DNA of 64,000 nt from Cornus controversa (taxonomy: Eukaryota > Streptophyta > Magnoliopsida > Cornales > Cornaceae). This document shows, piece by piece, positions 1 to 9,891 of the stretch; the stretch's first letter is position 1; every line of letters begins with the position of its first letter. The stretch covers positions 76,301,033-76,365,032 of the forward strand of contig CM048845.1 of NCBI GenBank assembly GCA_026545225.1, in the 5' to 3' direction. The notes beneath the pieces are model-generated. The model was not told the origin of the DNA. It searched no databases and saw nothing but the letters and a program-made list of their open reading frames with translations. Position numbers and translations under genes: made by a program.

Positions 1-821
1 TATAGAAATTCTGTAGTTGCTCCTAAGATACATTTGAATACAACTGCAAAAAAATAATATTCCCTACCATGTGTACTTCAGCTTATATTTGCATGTTACA
101 TATTAGATTTTCATGTTTTGTTGTGTTGAAGATCTCAAGTTCAACTCTATTTAGAATATATTTGCACTTTGCAGTTCAAAATCTACAATTTTTTTTTACT
201 TATAAAAAAAAAATCTGCATTTTCAACTATAATTTTGAGAAATATCATCACTCAACTCAATTCATCTAAACAAAGCCTTTTCCCAACTATTTGAGGTAGG
301 CTACATAAATCTTATTTCACCCATCTGCTCTAAGGCCATAACCTCAGTTAAGTCACATCATATCCTTGAGTAATATCATGACTGTGACTAGAATAAGGGC
401 TTTGGCATTGAGAAGGGCACTTCAATTACCTATTCTTCTAGGATTGTAGTCCAAAATAACTTGCTGTGGAAGCTTCAGAGTCAAATTGCTTGTTACACAG
501 GCAAACTGTTGTTTATCCAGGAAAGTAGCGACTGAACTGGGTTAAAAAGATTAAAATGGGGGAAAAAAACAAAAATTGGAGATGTGCATAAATCACATCT
601 GGCAATTGCTGTCTGGCAGTCGTAACAGGTAGTGCAGTAATTTGCCACATATTGTCCCTATACAATTTCTATCGCCAACTTTTTCCATTCTGTTGGATAT
701 GTTTCAATTCTTTTGTCATCAATTGGTACACGTCACAGAATTAGACAATTACTGTACTTCTTAATGTGCTTTGGCTGTCAAATTTTCTTATAATCATGTG
801 GAGTTTTTGGATGGTTTTGAC
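1..821. other. No coding sequence; probable intron upstream of the PWWP exon
   Basis: No reading frame here resembles a protein. The stretch precedes the terminal exon at about 997 and is most simply the intron, or part of it, before that exon. It contains one recognisable repeat scrap (268-400). The rest of the PWWP-type gene, including the PWWP domain, would lie to the left of the window. Confidence 0.5.
268..400 (+). repeat. Degenerate SINE-like repeat (TS-type 'cccaactacttgggat' family)
   Basis: The core 'agccttttcccaactatttg' is a decayed version of a motif common in plant genomes (CCTTWTCCCAACTAYTTGGG followed by a G-CTA-A-AAT stretch). A second copy lies at about 57700 in this window, so the family is repeated here. 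Element ends and target duplications are not visible. Confidence 0.4.
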
Positions 822-1059
822 CTTCACAGGAGTTATAATTGTACATGCTGTTTGATTAAGTTGATCTTGCTAAACTAATGGCAACTAAACTGAAAGTTTC
901 AGGTAACTATGATGGTCAACCTAAAAACATGAACTGCAACCTTCACAGGAGTTATAATTGTACATGCTGTTTGATTAAGTTGATCTTGCTAAACTAATGG
1001 CAACTAAACTGAAAGTTTCAGGTAACTATGATGGGCAACCTAAAAACATGAACTGCAAC
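822..1059 (+). repeat. 119-bp tandem duplication spanning the exon edge
   Basis: Bases 822-940 and 941-1059 are two head-to-tail copies of a 119-bp unit with a single mismatch (gatggtcaac against gatgggcaac). Only the second copy runs into the long open frame. Each copy carries the same possible splice acceptors (cttcacag and gtttcag) and the same ATG, so the duplication supplies two alternative exon starts. Confidence 0.92.
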
Positions 1060-1977
1060 GAGCATTATGAAGTCAAATACTCTTTTGACTTTCCTCGTAA
1101 CGACCAGGACATAGCTGATGTTGGCATTCAGAAATTGAAGCTCAAAGGCAAACTAAAGAGCTGCAATCTACCCAAAAGGCCTGGAGATGTGGTTGATGGA
1201 AATAGTTATGTCCAGTTCAGAAATGGAACTGAATTTGACACCAAATCAGAGAAAAGCATGATTTGGGAAGCCAATTCACTGTCTAAATCAGCTCTCAGAG
1301 TTGGTTACTTGGAAGACCAAGGCAATCAATGCTCTGATCACGTCTATAATGGTCATCATAGCAGGATGGAAACAACATTGATAGATGTGGATTTGACAGT
1401 CCAACCAAGCTATGGAGGAGAGCATGCCCCTCTGATTTCTCTAATTAGTAGATTAAATGGGAAGGCAATAGTAGGGCACCCAATCGAAATAGAAGCATCA
1501 GAAGACGGTGCTTCAGAGATTCTCCCACCTAAAGATGATGATATAGGCCACAAGTTTGATACTGACGGGACTACGATGCTTCAACAAATATGGAAAACTT
1601 TGAAAAGGACTCCTGTCTGTTATGTCCCACCTCCCCATCCTTCCACTTTTGAGGATGATAAATTTGCAAAAGCTTGTCAAGATTCTGGCCATTCAAGTTT
1701 TAAAGAAAGGGAAAAAAGTTTCTCCCGAACACAGGAGTTCCCAAGGAAGCCACTGAAGATGACTGGCTTGTCTAACCAGAAAACAAAAACACTCGCCCCG
1801 TTTGCCACTGAAGAGATACCTGGTGGAATTGGGGTTGATCATCAACTTGCTAGGCAGATATGCATGACAGATAGGTCACTGAAACCAAAAGAGAATATTT
1901 CTTCTAGCGTAACAGATGTCCCTGTGAAACTAATACTTAACAAGTTACTTGTTGCAATTGCTGGGCAACAATCTTGA
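997..1977 (+). CDS. C-terminal exon of a PWWP-domain protein (At1g51745-like)
   Basis: The frame is open from about 979 to the TGA at 1975-1977 and encodes about 326 residues from the first ATG. Family recognition rests on residues about 128-165, which contain PLISLISRLNGKAIVGHP. This block is characteristic of the C-terminal half of plant PWWP proteins such as At1g51745 and At3g21295. The short hydrophobic VPVKLILNKL close to the stop also matches their C-terminal (I/V)P(L/V)KL motif. The PWWP domain itself is absent and should lie on exons left of the window. The family is nuclear and linked to chromatin regulation; members were reported in the plant PEAT complex (knowledge, not seen here). 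The ATG at 997 is probably internal. The exon more likely starts at an acceptor near 979 or 1021, inside or at the edge of the 119-bp duplication. No frameshift or internal stop is seen, but without the upstream exons a decayed copy cannot be excluded. Confidence 0.72.
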   Translation: MATKLKVSGNYDGQPKNMNCNEHYEVKYSFDFPRNDQDIADVGIQKLKLKGKLKSCNLPKRPGDVVDGNSYVQFRNGTEFDTKSEKSMIWEANSLSKSALRVGYLEDQGNQCSDHVYNGHHSRMETTLIDVDLTVQPSYGGEHAPLISLISRLNGKAIVGHPIEIEASEDGASEILPPKDDDIGHKFDTDGTTMLQQIWKTLKRTPVCYVPPPHPSTFEDDKFAKACQDSGHSSFKEREKSFSRTQEFPRKPLKMTGLSNQKTKTLAPFATEEIPGGIGVDHQLARQICMTDRSLKPKENISSSVTDVPVKLILNKLLVAIAGQQS

Positions 1978-3014
1978 GCGACAAATCCTGGAGTTGTAAC
2001 CCATTGCAATATGGAAAGAAAGCAAACATAGTTTTCAATGTAACCTTTACATGTAATTAAATTGCATTTGTAACTTTACCACAATCCAACTTGGTGAACT
2101 ACAAAACAGCTTCAATGCTGGGTTCTGGCTTTTAATTCTAATGCAATCAAGTCCCAAGGCTTTGTTAAAGTGAGTCCTTCCATTGGGCATTCTCAGTGGA
2201 GCATCTGCTTGGGAATTGTCACACAAATGATATTCATGCAAGTCATGTCAACTAATATAAATCTAATGTGTTCTTTTGTCAATTGCAATTAAGGAAAATG
2301 AAGCTGATGGCTTTTTGCTTATTGCTTTGGGCAGGTAGTTAAGACAAGTGAATAAGCGAAGCAGGGGATAGATACTGATATCAATCCGCAGATAGCACAT
2401 ATTTGCCATAAAACAGGGATCTTGGAGTGGATGAATTTCATGTGATGCTCATGTTAGAATATTTGTCTGGAGTTTATCAGAAAGAATCTTGCAGTGTGTC
2501 CTTTTATGTCACTTGATTTAGCCCTTCTTACTTAGCTGCTAGAATGGATGTTGTGTGATTTGTTTTCCATTTCAGTTTTTTTTTGTGATGGAAGGCTGAT
2601 TCAAACCTAAGCATCAGTTCCCATTTTCTTCAGTCCAAGTTTAGTTGTAATCAACTGGGAGTGTCTGGTGCATAGTCTTCCAACTTTAACAGCAATATTG
2701 TTTTCATTCAACACTTCAGGACAAGTTTTTGGATTGAGGAATGTGATTCGTCTGCAGCCCAAAACTCCTTAACCACACCGTCCACCACTGTCGAGCTAAG
2801 TCAAGCCATCTTATTAATACCCCTCTCCTCTCCTCTCCTGTCACACTCTCAACCATCCTTGCATCAACCCATCATAGATACTACTTGCAGGGAACACATT
2901 AGGTACCTTTAGGTTCAAGTACAGAAGTTTTTCAGTGACAAGCTTACCCTACTCAACATTCCCATGCATCCTACAGGTATTAAGGAGGGCATCCCAAACA
3001 GCTCCATTTGGTTC
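1978..3014. other. 3' flank of the PWWP exon and intergenic sequence
   Basis: No protein-like frame was found. The first few hundred bases are probably the 3' untranslated region. A short CT-rich run (ctctcctctcctctcc) lies near 2824. The right end abuts the LTR of the copia element. Confidence 0.5.
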
Positions 3015-3240
3015 TGTTGAAGAAGAAGAATATTAAAAGAGAGGAGAAAAGGCTAAGCCTTTGTATTTCATTTCACCATTTAAAAATTGTACATCAGAGA
3101 CTTATTTATAGGAGAGGGTTAGATGTTGGTGAGAGTTATACAATGTAATTGGGTTGGTGAGAGCTATACAAGGTAAATAGAATATTACACTCGAATATAA
3201 TAAGAAAAGGAAAGTTCACTTCTGATTAACCATTTTCACA
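3015..3240 (-). mobile_element. 3' LTR of the copia element
   Basis: The 226-bp block begins TGTTGAAG and ends TTTTCACA, so it has TG...CA ends with an imperfect terminal inverted repeat. On the minus strand it follows directly after the polypurine tract CTTGAGGGGGAG (within 3241-3254), which marks the LTR edge. The pol frame's stop codon (3248-3250) overlaps the polypurine tract, as is usual in copia elements. No matching 5' LTR was found near 7 kb. Confidence 0.8.
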
Positions 3241-3247
3241 CTCCCCC

Positions 3248-6200
3248 TCAAGTTGTAGAATGGATGTCAATGACTTTTAGCTTGCTATATATAGAATCAA
3301 TGGTATGCTTTGGAGGCGCCTTCGTGAAGTCTCCTAGCTGATTTCCGGAAGGAACGAATGGAGTAACTATCTCATTCGAAGTGATTTTGGAGCGTATGAA
3401 ATGACAATCAACTTCGATATTCTTGGTTCTTTCATGAAAGACTAGGTGCCCCGTTTGGAGGAGCTTCCTGGTGAATTGAAACGGGCTTCCAAGCTCAAGA
3501 AGTCATTTCTAAAAAAATATTAGTGTTTGGTGAAATAAGAAAAATGGACTTCTAATGAAAGTCGAAATCCTAAAAAGTCCGTTAAAAGGAAACTAGAAAA
3601 ATTTGCTTTTTGAAGGAAGCCATAATTATTTTAAGTAATAAATTTTATAGACAATTTTGTCTCCTTTTATTTCGTGAAACTTGCCTATTAAGAGTAACTA
3701 TTAAGGATAAATTTGTCAAGTTAAAAATGTGTTAATTGTGAAAGGAATTTCAAAAAATGCATCCCCCAAACAACTTTTTTCTTTTAAATTCCTTTTAATG
3801 GGGGCATTATTCAAAGACCTTTTAAATGGAAAGAATTTTAGAATCAAGAAGCTCCTCCAAACAGGGCCTAGATTACTGGCAATATGGATGGCAACTTGAT
3901 TATCACAGTAGAGTGGAATTGGGTATTGTATTGAAATCCCAAGTTTCTTTAAAAGAGTTTTCAACCAAGTGAGCTCACAAGTAGTTTGAGCCATTGCACG
4001 GTACTTAGCTTTAGCACTAGAGTGAGACAACTGACTGTTTCTTGTTTCTCCAAGTTACTAGATTCCCTCCTATAAAGGTACAATAACTTGTGGTGGACAG
4101 TCGATCTGCATTCGTGTAACCCTCAATGCGAAGATGCCCTAAAGAGCGATAAAGCAGACCACGACCTGGAACACCCTTGAGATGTTTCAAAATTCAAATA
4201 ACTGCCTCCATGTGGGGAACCCTTGGGTTGGTCATAAACTGACTTACAACACCGATAGCATATGAGATGTTTGAACGAGTGATCGTTAGGTAAATGAGTT
4301 TACCTACAAGTCTCCAATACATCTTTGGGTCATCAAGTGGGTCACCGTCATCCACTGTAAGCTTCAAATTAGTTTCCATGCGTGTTGCTATAGGTTTCAA
4401 ACCAAGGTAACATGTATCTTGCAAGATATTAAGAGTGTATTTTTGCTGAGAGAGACTAATGCCTTGCTTCGATCGTGCACCTCAATCCCCAGAAAGTACC
4501 GAAGTTTTCCCAAATCCTTAGTGTGGAAACTAGAACTAAGGTGATTGATTAAAACCTGAATGTCGTTCCTATTACTACCGGTGATAACAATATCATCCAC
4601 ATAAACAACAATAATCACAATATCGAGTTTCGTCTTCTTAAAAAAGATAGAATGATCAGCCTGACTTCTGGTTATACCATGAGCCACTACTGCTCTACTG
4701 AACTTATCAAACCACTCACGTGGGAATTGTTTGAGTTCATAGATAGACTTCTTGAGATGACAGGCACACTCTCTCTTGGACTCAAATCTAGGTGGTTGAG
4801 CCATATACACCCTCAGTAAGATCACTGTGTAAGAAGACATTTTTAACATCAAGTTGGTGAAATGGCCAGTCTAGATTAGTAGCAAGACAAATAATCACAC
4901 GAACCGAGTTTAGCTTGGCTACAGAAGAGAATGTCTCAGTGTAATCAAGGCCATATGTTTGAGTATAGCCTTTAGCAACTAAACGAGCCTTTAGTCGATC
5001 AACAGTGCCATCCAGATTTTGTTTAACTGTGAAAACCCAATGACAACTAACAACCTATGCAGCTACAGGCTTAGGAACAAGGTCCCAAGTATGATTCAAA
5101 TGTAGAGCATCCATTTCTTCTTCCATTGCTTTTCTCTACCCAGGATGAGAAAGTACCTCCCTGTAGGACTTAGGGAGAGCAGTAGATGACAAAGATAAAG
5201 AAAAAGCTTGAAAGGACGAAGATAATTTATTGTACGATACAAAATGTGAAATAGAATGATTAGTGCAGGATCGTTTACCTTTCCGAACAACAATGAGATG
5301 ATCAAGATCAGAAGGAGAAGAGGTGGATGCATGGATCCGTAGGCGTTGAGGAGAGTGGTGGAGGCAAAATGGAATGCTCTCCTACTTCAGCCGCAGGCAC
5401 AGGAGCAACAAGTCTCAAAGACTGAGGTTGGTAGAATAATCTCTTGTAGAATAGAGTCATTCAATTGGCTACCTTCTATGGAATAATAAGAAACTTCCTC
5501 AAAGAAAGTGACATCAGCACACACAAAGTGTTTACGAAGAGTCGGACCGTAACACTTATACCTTTTTTAGGTGTAAGAGTAACCCAAAAATATGCATTTT
5601 TGAGCTCGTGGATCAAGTTTATCTCTCCCCGGACTCAAATTATAAAAAAAACACACACAACCAAACACTTTAAGTGGAAGGAAAAATGGTTCTTTATCTG
5701 AAAACATCATTTGGAAGGGTGATTTTCCTTTAAGAACCCTATAAGGTATTTGATTTAATAAATAAGCTGCTACAAGAACTGCAGCACCCCAAAAATGTTT
5801 TGGGACATTCATTTGAATCATTAAGGCACGAGCAGTAACAATGATAGGCCCATTATTTTGTTCAACAACTCCATTTTGTTGAGGAGGATCAACACAGCAT
5901 GAATTATACCCCTCAACTCAAGGAATTGCTGAAAGATATTAAGTTTATATTCAAGGGCATTGCCAGTTCTTAGAACAAGTAATTTGGCATCAAATTGATT
6001 TTTAATTTCATCATAAAATGATTGAAAGACAGTAAAGACTTGAGATATATCTTTAAGTACATAAATCCAAGTCAAATGAGAATAATCATCAATAAATGAC
6101 ACAAAGTAGCGAGCACCAAATAAACCATTGGTTCCCCAAACATCAAAATGAACAAGGTCAAAAGGTTTCAAACATGGTTTATCAAGACGAAGCTTAAAAG

Positions 6201-6960
6201 TAGCCCTATGGTGCTCATTGAGTTCACAAGTACTGCAATTAAATTTAGAGAAAGTAGGTAAAGAAGGAACTAAAATGCAAAGATTATCTGATGATGGATG
6301 TCCGAGACGATAATGCCACTGACAAGGTAAATAGGTGTTTGAATGAATTGCTAATGAGACATGAGACAGTTGAAGGTAGTAAATGCCATCCTTCTCAAAT
6401 CCCCCACCAATCGTCTTCTTTGTCTTTAGATCCTGGAAGATATAATGTGATAGAAAAAAGGTGATAGAGTAATTTAATTTTGACATAAATTTATGAACAG
6501 ATAATAAATTAAATGGGAATTGAAAACTATACAAAACTGATGAGAATGTTAAACTAGAGAGCGAACACTACCAATGCCATGAACAAGAGATTTGGTACCA
6601 TTTGCCATAGTAACAAATGTAGGTGAGGAAACATGGGAAATATCGAAAAAGAGAGAAGAATTACCTGTCATGTGTTCAGATGCCCTTGAATCAATGGTCC
6701 AAGGTGCAGTAGATAAGGAATGAAGACAAATATTACCTGAAGAATCTACATCAGCTGTGGAGGTGGAAGAAAAATTTGCACACTTAACCATTGAATCATA
6801 CTCAACTTTAGAAAGAATAACATATTCTTCTGTAGTAGAGGTATTGTTCTCCTCCTTGGACAATGCCTAATTTGCCCAAGCTAGCTTACCGTGCAATTCA
6901 CTGCAATAGTTAACAATATGATTATTCCGGCCATAATGAGTACATTTCCTAGTTCCTCGA
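3248..6960 (-). pseudogene. Broken copia gag-pol polyprotein
   Basis: The protease has WTIDSRASEHMTG where active copies have D-S-G-A, so the catalytic motif is altered. The integrase keeps the HHCC-type zinc region (WHYRLGHP, then CSTC) and a core beginning DVWG with FIDDYSHLTWIY. The RT shows YVDD in VVYVDDIVITGS, and GVYMAQPPRFE near its front end. RNase H shows SAKAKYRAMA and CDNQVAIHIASN before it is cut by an inserted element at 3445-3867. The zinc knuckle at about 6915-6945 has lost its second cysteine (CTHYGRNNHIVNYC). Frame changes and stops separate every domain, for example between 4852 and 5060 and at 5821. This is an old, inactive copy. Confidence 0.88.
3445..3867. mobile_element. 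PIF/Harbinger-type MITE inside the copia RNase H region
   Basis: The 423-bp insert has terminal inverted repeats of about 22 bp: the left end reads GGTGCCCCGTTTGGAGGAGC and the reverse complement of the right end reads GGCCCTGTTTGGAGGAGC. It is flanked by a 3-bp direct repeat, CTA at 3442-3444 and 3868-3870 (TAG one base over is equivalent). The RNase H frame is open on both sides and is continuous once the insert and one CTA copy are disregarded, which independently fixes the borders. A 3-bp duplication and GGSCCYGTTTGG-type ends are typical of Tourist/PIF-Harbinger MITEs. No coding capacity was seen. Confidence 0.85.
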
Positions 6961-7129
6961 CCTCCTCGGTTACAATAAAGGTAATTTGAGCCCTTCAATT
7001 TGATATTGGTCATTGACCCAATGAGTAGATATTCTTTTGTATCCATTTAGAAAAGAAAGTGAAATAAGCAAAGGATGAAGAAACAAACACAAAGAAATCG
7101 AGTAGAGAAATGAGTTGATCCAAAAATTC

Positions 7130-7570
7130 GAGATGACTTCTGAATAAATGTTTCCACAAGTTCTATATGCAATTTTGGTTATCATCTCACAAACTGCTTC
7201 AAGGAGCACACTTAATTGACCAAGCAAATCAACAATCATGCAAGCATGTATAATCCTCCACTCCTGGCTCCAACCTGAAAGCGCTTTTCATGTTTATAAA
7301 ATATTTTAAGCCTCGAATGACTAATCCACCATGACTGCAAGCCAATAGCAACGTTAAAAATGTGATATATATTATTAGCTTGAGTTTCATTTTTTCAATT
7401 TGCTCAAAAAGGGACGAGGGCCTTCTCAGCATACTCATGAGAAACATATCCAACCAAGAACTTTGCATTTCTAGACACCAGTTTACTCTCTGCCATTCCA
7501 TATGGAGTTTGCAGCAACCTCCATGTCTTGATAAAATAGTGGTTACCATTGTATTTCCAACTTGTCACAA
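7130..7570 (-). pseudogene. Fragment of a pentatricopeptide-repeat (PPR) protein gene
   Basis: On the minus strand a decayed PPR segment can be read across frame changes: VSRNAKFLVGYVSHEYAEKA, then YITFLTLLLACSHGGLVIRG and LEPGVEDYTC, then MIVDLLGQLSVLLEA. These match the canonical plant PPR patterns ...TFL.LL.ACSH.GLV..G... and ...EPGVEHY.CMVDLLGRAG.L.EA. At least two frameshifts separate the pieces and no start or complete gene is present. It lies between the truncated end of the copia element and the hAT element at 7581. Bases about 6966-7130 could not be assigned. Confidence 0.75.
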
Positions 7571-9060
7571 TAATATTAATCAGAGCCGGCTGGTGCCTTA
7601 GGCGACTTAGGCGGTCGTCTAAGGCCCTAACCAATAGAAGGTCCCAAAAAAAAATTCCTTATATTATAGAACTTTCTAAAAAAAAATTTAATTTACTATT
7701 ATTAGACTTATTTAAAAATAAATTCTCTTATTATTAAACCCCAACTAATATGGCAATTTCCTAAAAAAAATTCTCTCTCCTCTCATTACGCTAGTCGAAA
7801 TATTATATTTAATATATACTAACACTTGACTTTTACACTAACCGATACACTAACCAAGAATTTTAGGAAATTGAAAAACTTTCCATTTCCTTTTAACTTT
7901 TTTTTCCCCTTTACACATTTTTGACTTTTTTCTTTCTCTGCAACGTTTATCTTTTCTATTCTTTCACAGACTCTCCAATCTTCATCTTTCTCTTTTCTTA
8001 GTCTCCCATTGCAACATATTTTTCTTCTGCACTCATCACAACCATAAAATTATTGAAAGATTTCAAGCTACAAGCTACAGAATAATTGAAGGAGCATTAT
8101 AGTGGATTTTTCTAATATCAGGTTATATTGTTATTTAATTTAAATTATTTTTTAGTCTTATTATTTTTTGTTATCATAAAATTGTATTTTTTTTTTGTAA
8201 TTATTGTTATTTATATTATTGGAATTTGGATATCAGAATAATAGAATATGCCTGCTAGAAAGTATGAATTGGGATATGAAAAACTTAAAAAGAAAAGAAG
8301 AATAGATAAACTAATTCAATCTCAAAAAGGAGCTCTTGATAAATTTGTTAATCCTAATAATCAAACAACAAAAAAATTACGTGAAAATTTTACAAAAGAA
8401 CAACAAAGTCATCTAAAAGAATTAGAAGATTGTACAACAATGAAGAAAAAGATATTAGTGATTTGATTCATAATGATAATCAATTGTGTGATAAAAAAAT
8501 TCTTTATGAAGAACATCAAAAAAAATTGGAAGAAAGTGAAACAAGTAAAAAAAATGAAGATGTTAATCAAAAATCATATTCAATTCTTGCAAATATCTAT
8601 GATCTTGGACAATGGAAAAATATTGATACAAAAGTAAGAGATTTATTAGTAGAAAATTGTCCAATTAGATATAATGATTTCAATTTTCCTAAAGATGAAA
8701 ACTCTAGGCATATTTCTACCACATATTATGATCAAAAATTATCAAATGGAGAGAAGCATGATATAAAATGGCTCGTGTATTCAAAAGATTTAGATAGAGT
8801 ATTTTGTTTTTGTTCCAAGTTGTTTGATTCAAAATATAACACAAGCCAATTAGCTAATGATGGAACTAGAGATTGGAAAAATCTGAGTGCTAAGCTTAAA
8901 ATTCATGAAACAACTAATGAACATATTACTAACATGAACACTTGGATAGATTTAGAAGCAAGGTTGTTAAATGATAAGACAATTGATAAAAGCATCCAAG
9001 AACAAATTAATAAAGAGAAGATCATTGGAAACAAGTTTTAGAAAGAATTATTGCTGTTGT

Positions 9061-9310
9061 TGTAGTAACCCTTATGGACGGGTGTGAGTGGGTGGGTGCT
9101 AAGACAGACACTGGACTGAGCTACCATTCTGACAGGGTACAAGGTGCTCAATCCCACATCGCCTAGATATGAAAAAGGGAATGTGCTTATATGTAGTATG
9201 TGTTCTTCAAATGGTATGAGGTATTTTGGGATAAAATCTAAGAGCAAAATTGTGCGGGTTCAGGCCCAAAGTGGACAATATCATACCATGTGTTGGAGCG
9301 GGGTATTACA
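9061..9310. mobile_element. Solo LTR inserted in the hAT transposase
   Basis: The 250-bp block starts TGTAGTAACCC and ends GGGTATTACA, so it has TG...CA ends with inverted termini. It is flanked by GTTGT (9056-9060) and GTTGC (9311-9315), a 5-bp target duplication with one change. Its inner text (ggcccaaagtggacaatatc, then atgtgttggagc) is typical of many plant retrotransposon LTRs. It interrupts the transposase frame, which continues on its right side. No internal retroelement sequence remains. Confidence 0.75.
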
Positions 9311-9375
9311 GTTGCGAAAAATCTTGCCAAAAATAATTTGACATTTCGTGAAAAAAATGAGAAAATATATCAAGA

Positions 9376-9891
9376 AAACAATGGAAAATTTTTAAGCCTT
9401 ATTGAAATGATTGTTGAATTTGATCCAATAATGCAATACTACGGCGTATTCAATATGGTGAGACTCATAATCATTATCTTGGACATAACATACAAAATGA
9501 ATTGATAAATATGTTAGCATTTGAAATTAAGAATATAATTATTTAAACAATGGGAATTTTTTAAGCCTTATTGAAATGATTGTTGAATTTGATCCAATAA
9601 TACAAGAACATCTACGACGTATTCAATATGGTGAGACTCATAATCATTATCTTGGACATAACATACAAAATGAATTGATAAATATGTTAGCATTTGAAAT
9701 TAAGAATATAATTATTTAAACAATGGGAATTTTTTAAGCCTTATTGAAATGATTGTTGAATTTGATCCAATAATACAAGAACATCTACGACGTATTCAAT
9801 ATGGTGAGACTCATAATCATTATCTTGGACATAACATACAAAATGAATTGATAAATATGTTAGCATTTGAAATTAAGAATATAATTATTAA
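9376..9891 (+). repeat. Three tandem copies of a 174-bp transposase segment
   Basis: Copies start at about 9376, 9544 and 9718. The second-to-third period is 174 bp. The first copy is 6 bp shorter through a small deletion (tact in place of the gaacatct region). The unit encodes the DUF4371 stretch [11 protein letters not shown]...[13 protein letters not shown]. The 174-bp period is a multiple of three, but the joins carry TAA stops (atttaaacaatggg), so the expansion breaks the reading frame. Confidence 0.9.

Larger units (their letters stand above)
3015..6965 (-). mobile_element. 5'-truncated Ty1/copia LTR retrotransposon, defective
   Basis: Read on the minus strand the order is gag zinc-knuckle remnant (about 6900-6960), protease (6549-6863), integrase (5567-6534), reverse transcriptase (about 4195-5060), RNase H (about 3250-4120), polypurine tract (3241-3254) and 3' LTR (3015-3240). 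Protease, integrase, RT, RNase H is the copia (Pseudoviridae-type) order. The first part of gag, the primer-binding site and the 5' LTR are missing: sequence beyond about 6965 is not retroelement but runs into a PPR-gene remnant. The polyprotein is split among several frames and carries a separate MITE insertion, so the copy cannot be active. Confidence 0.9.
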
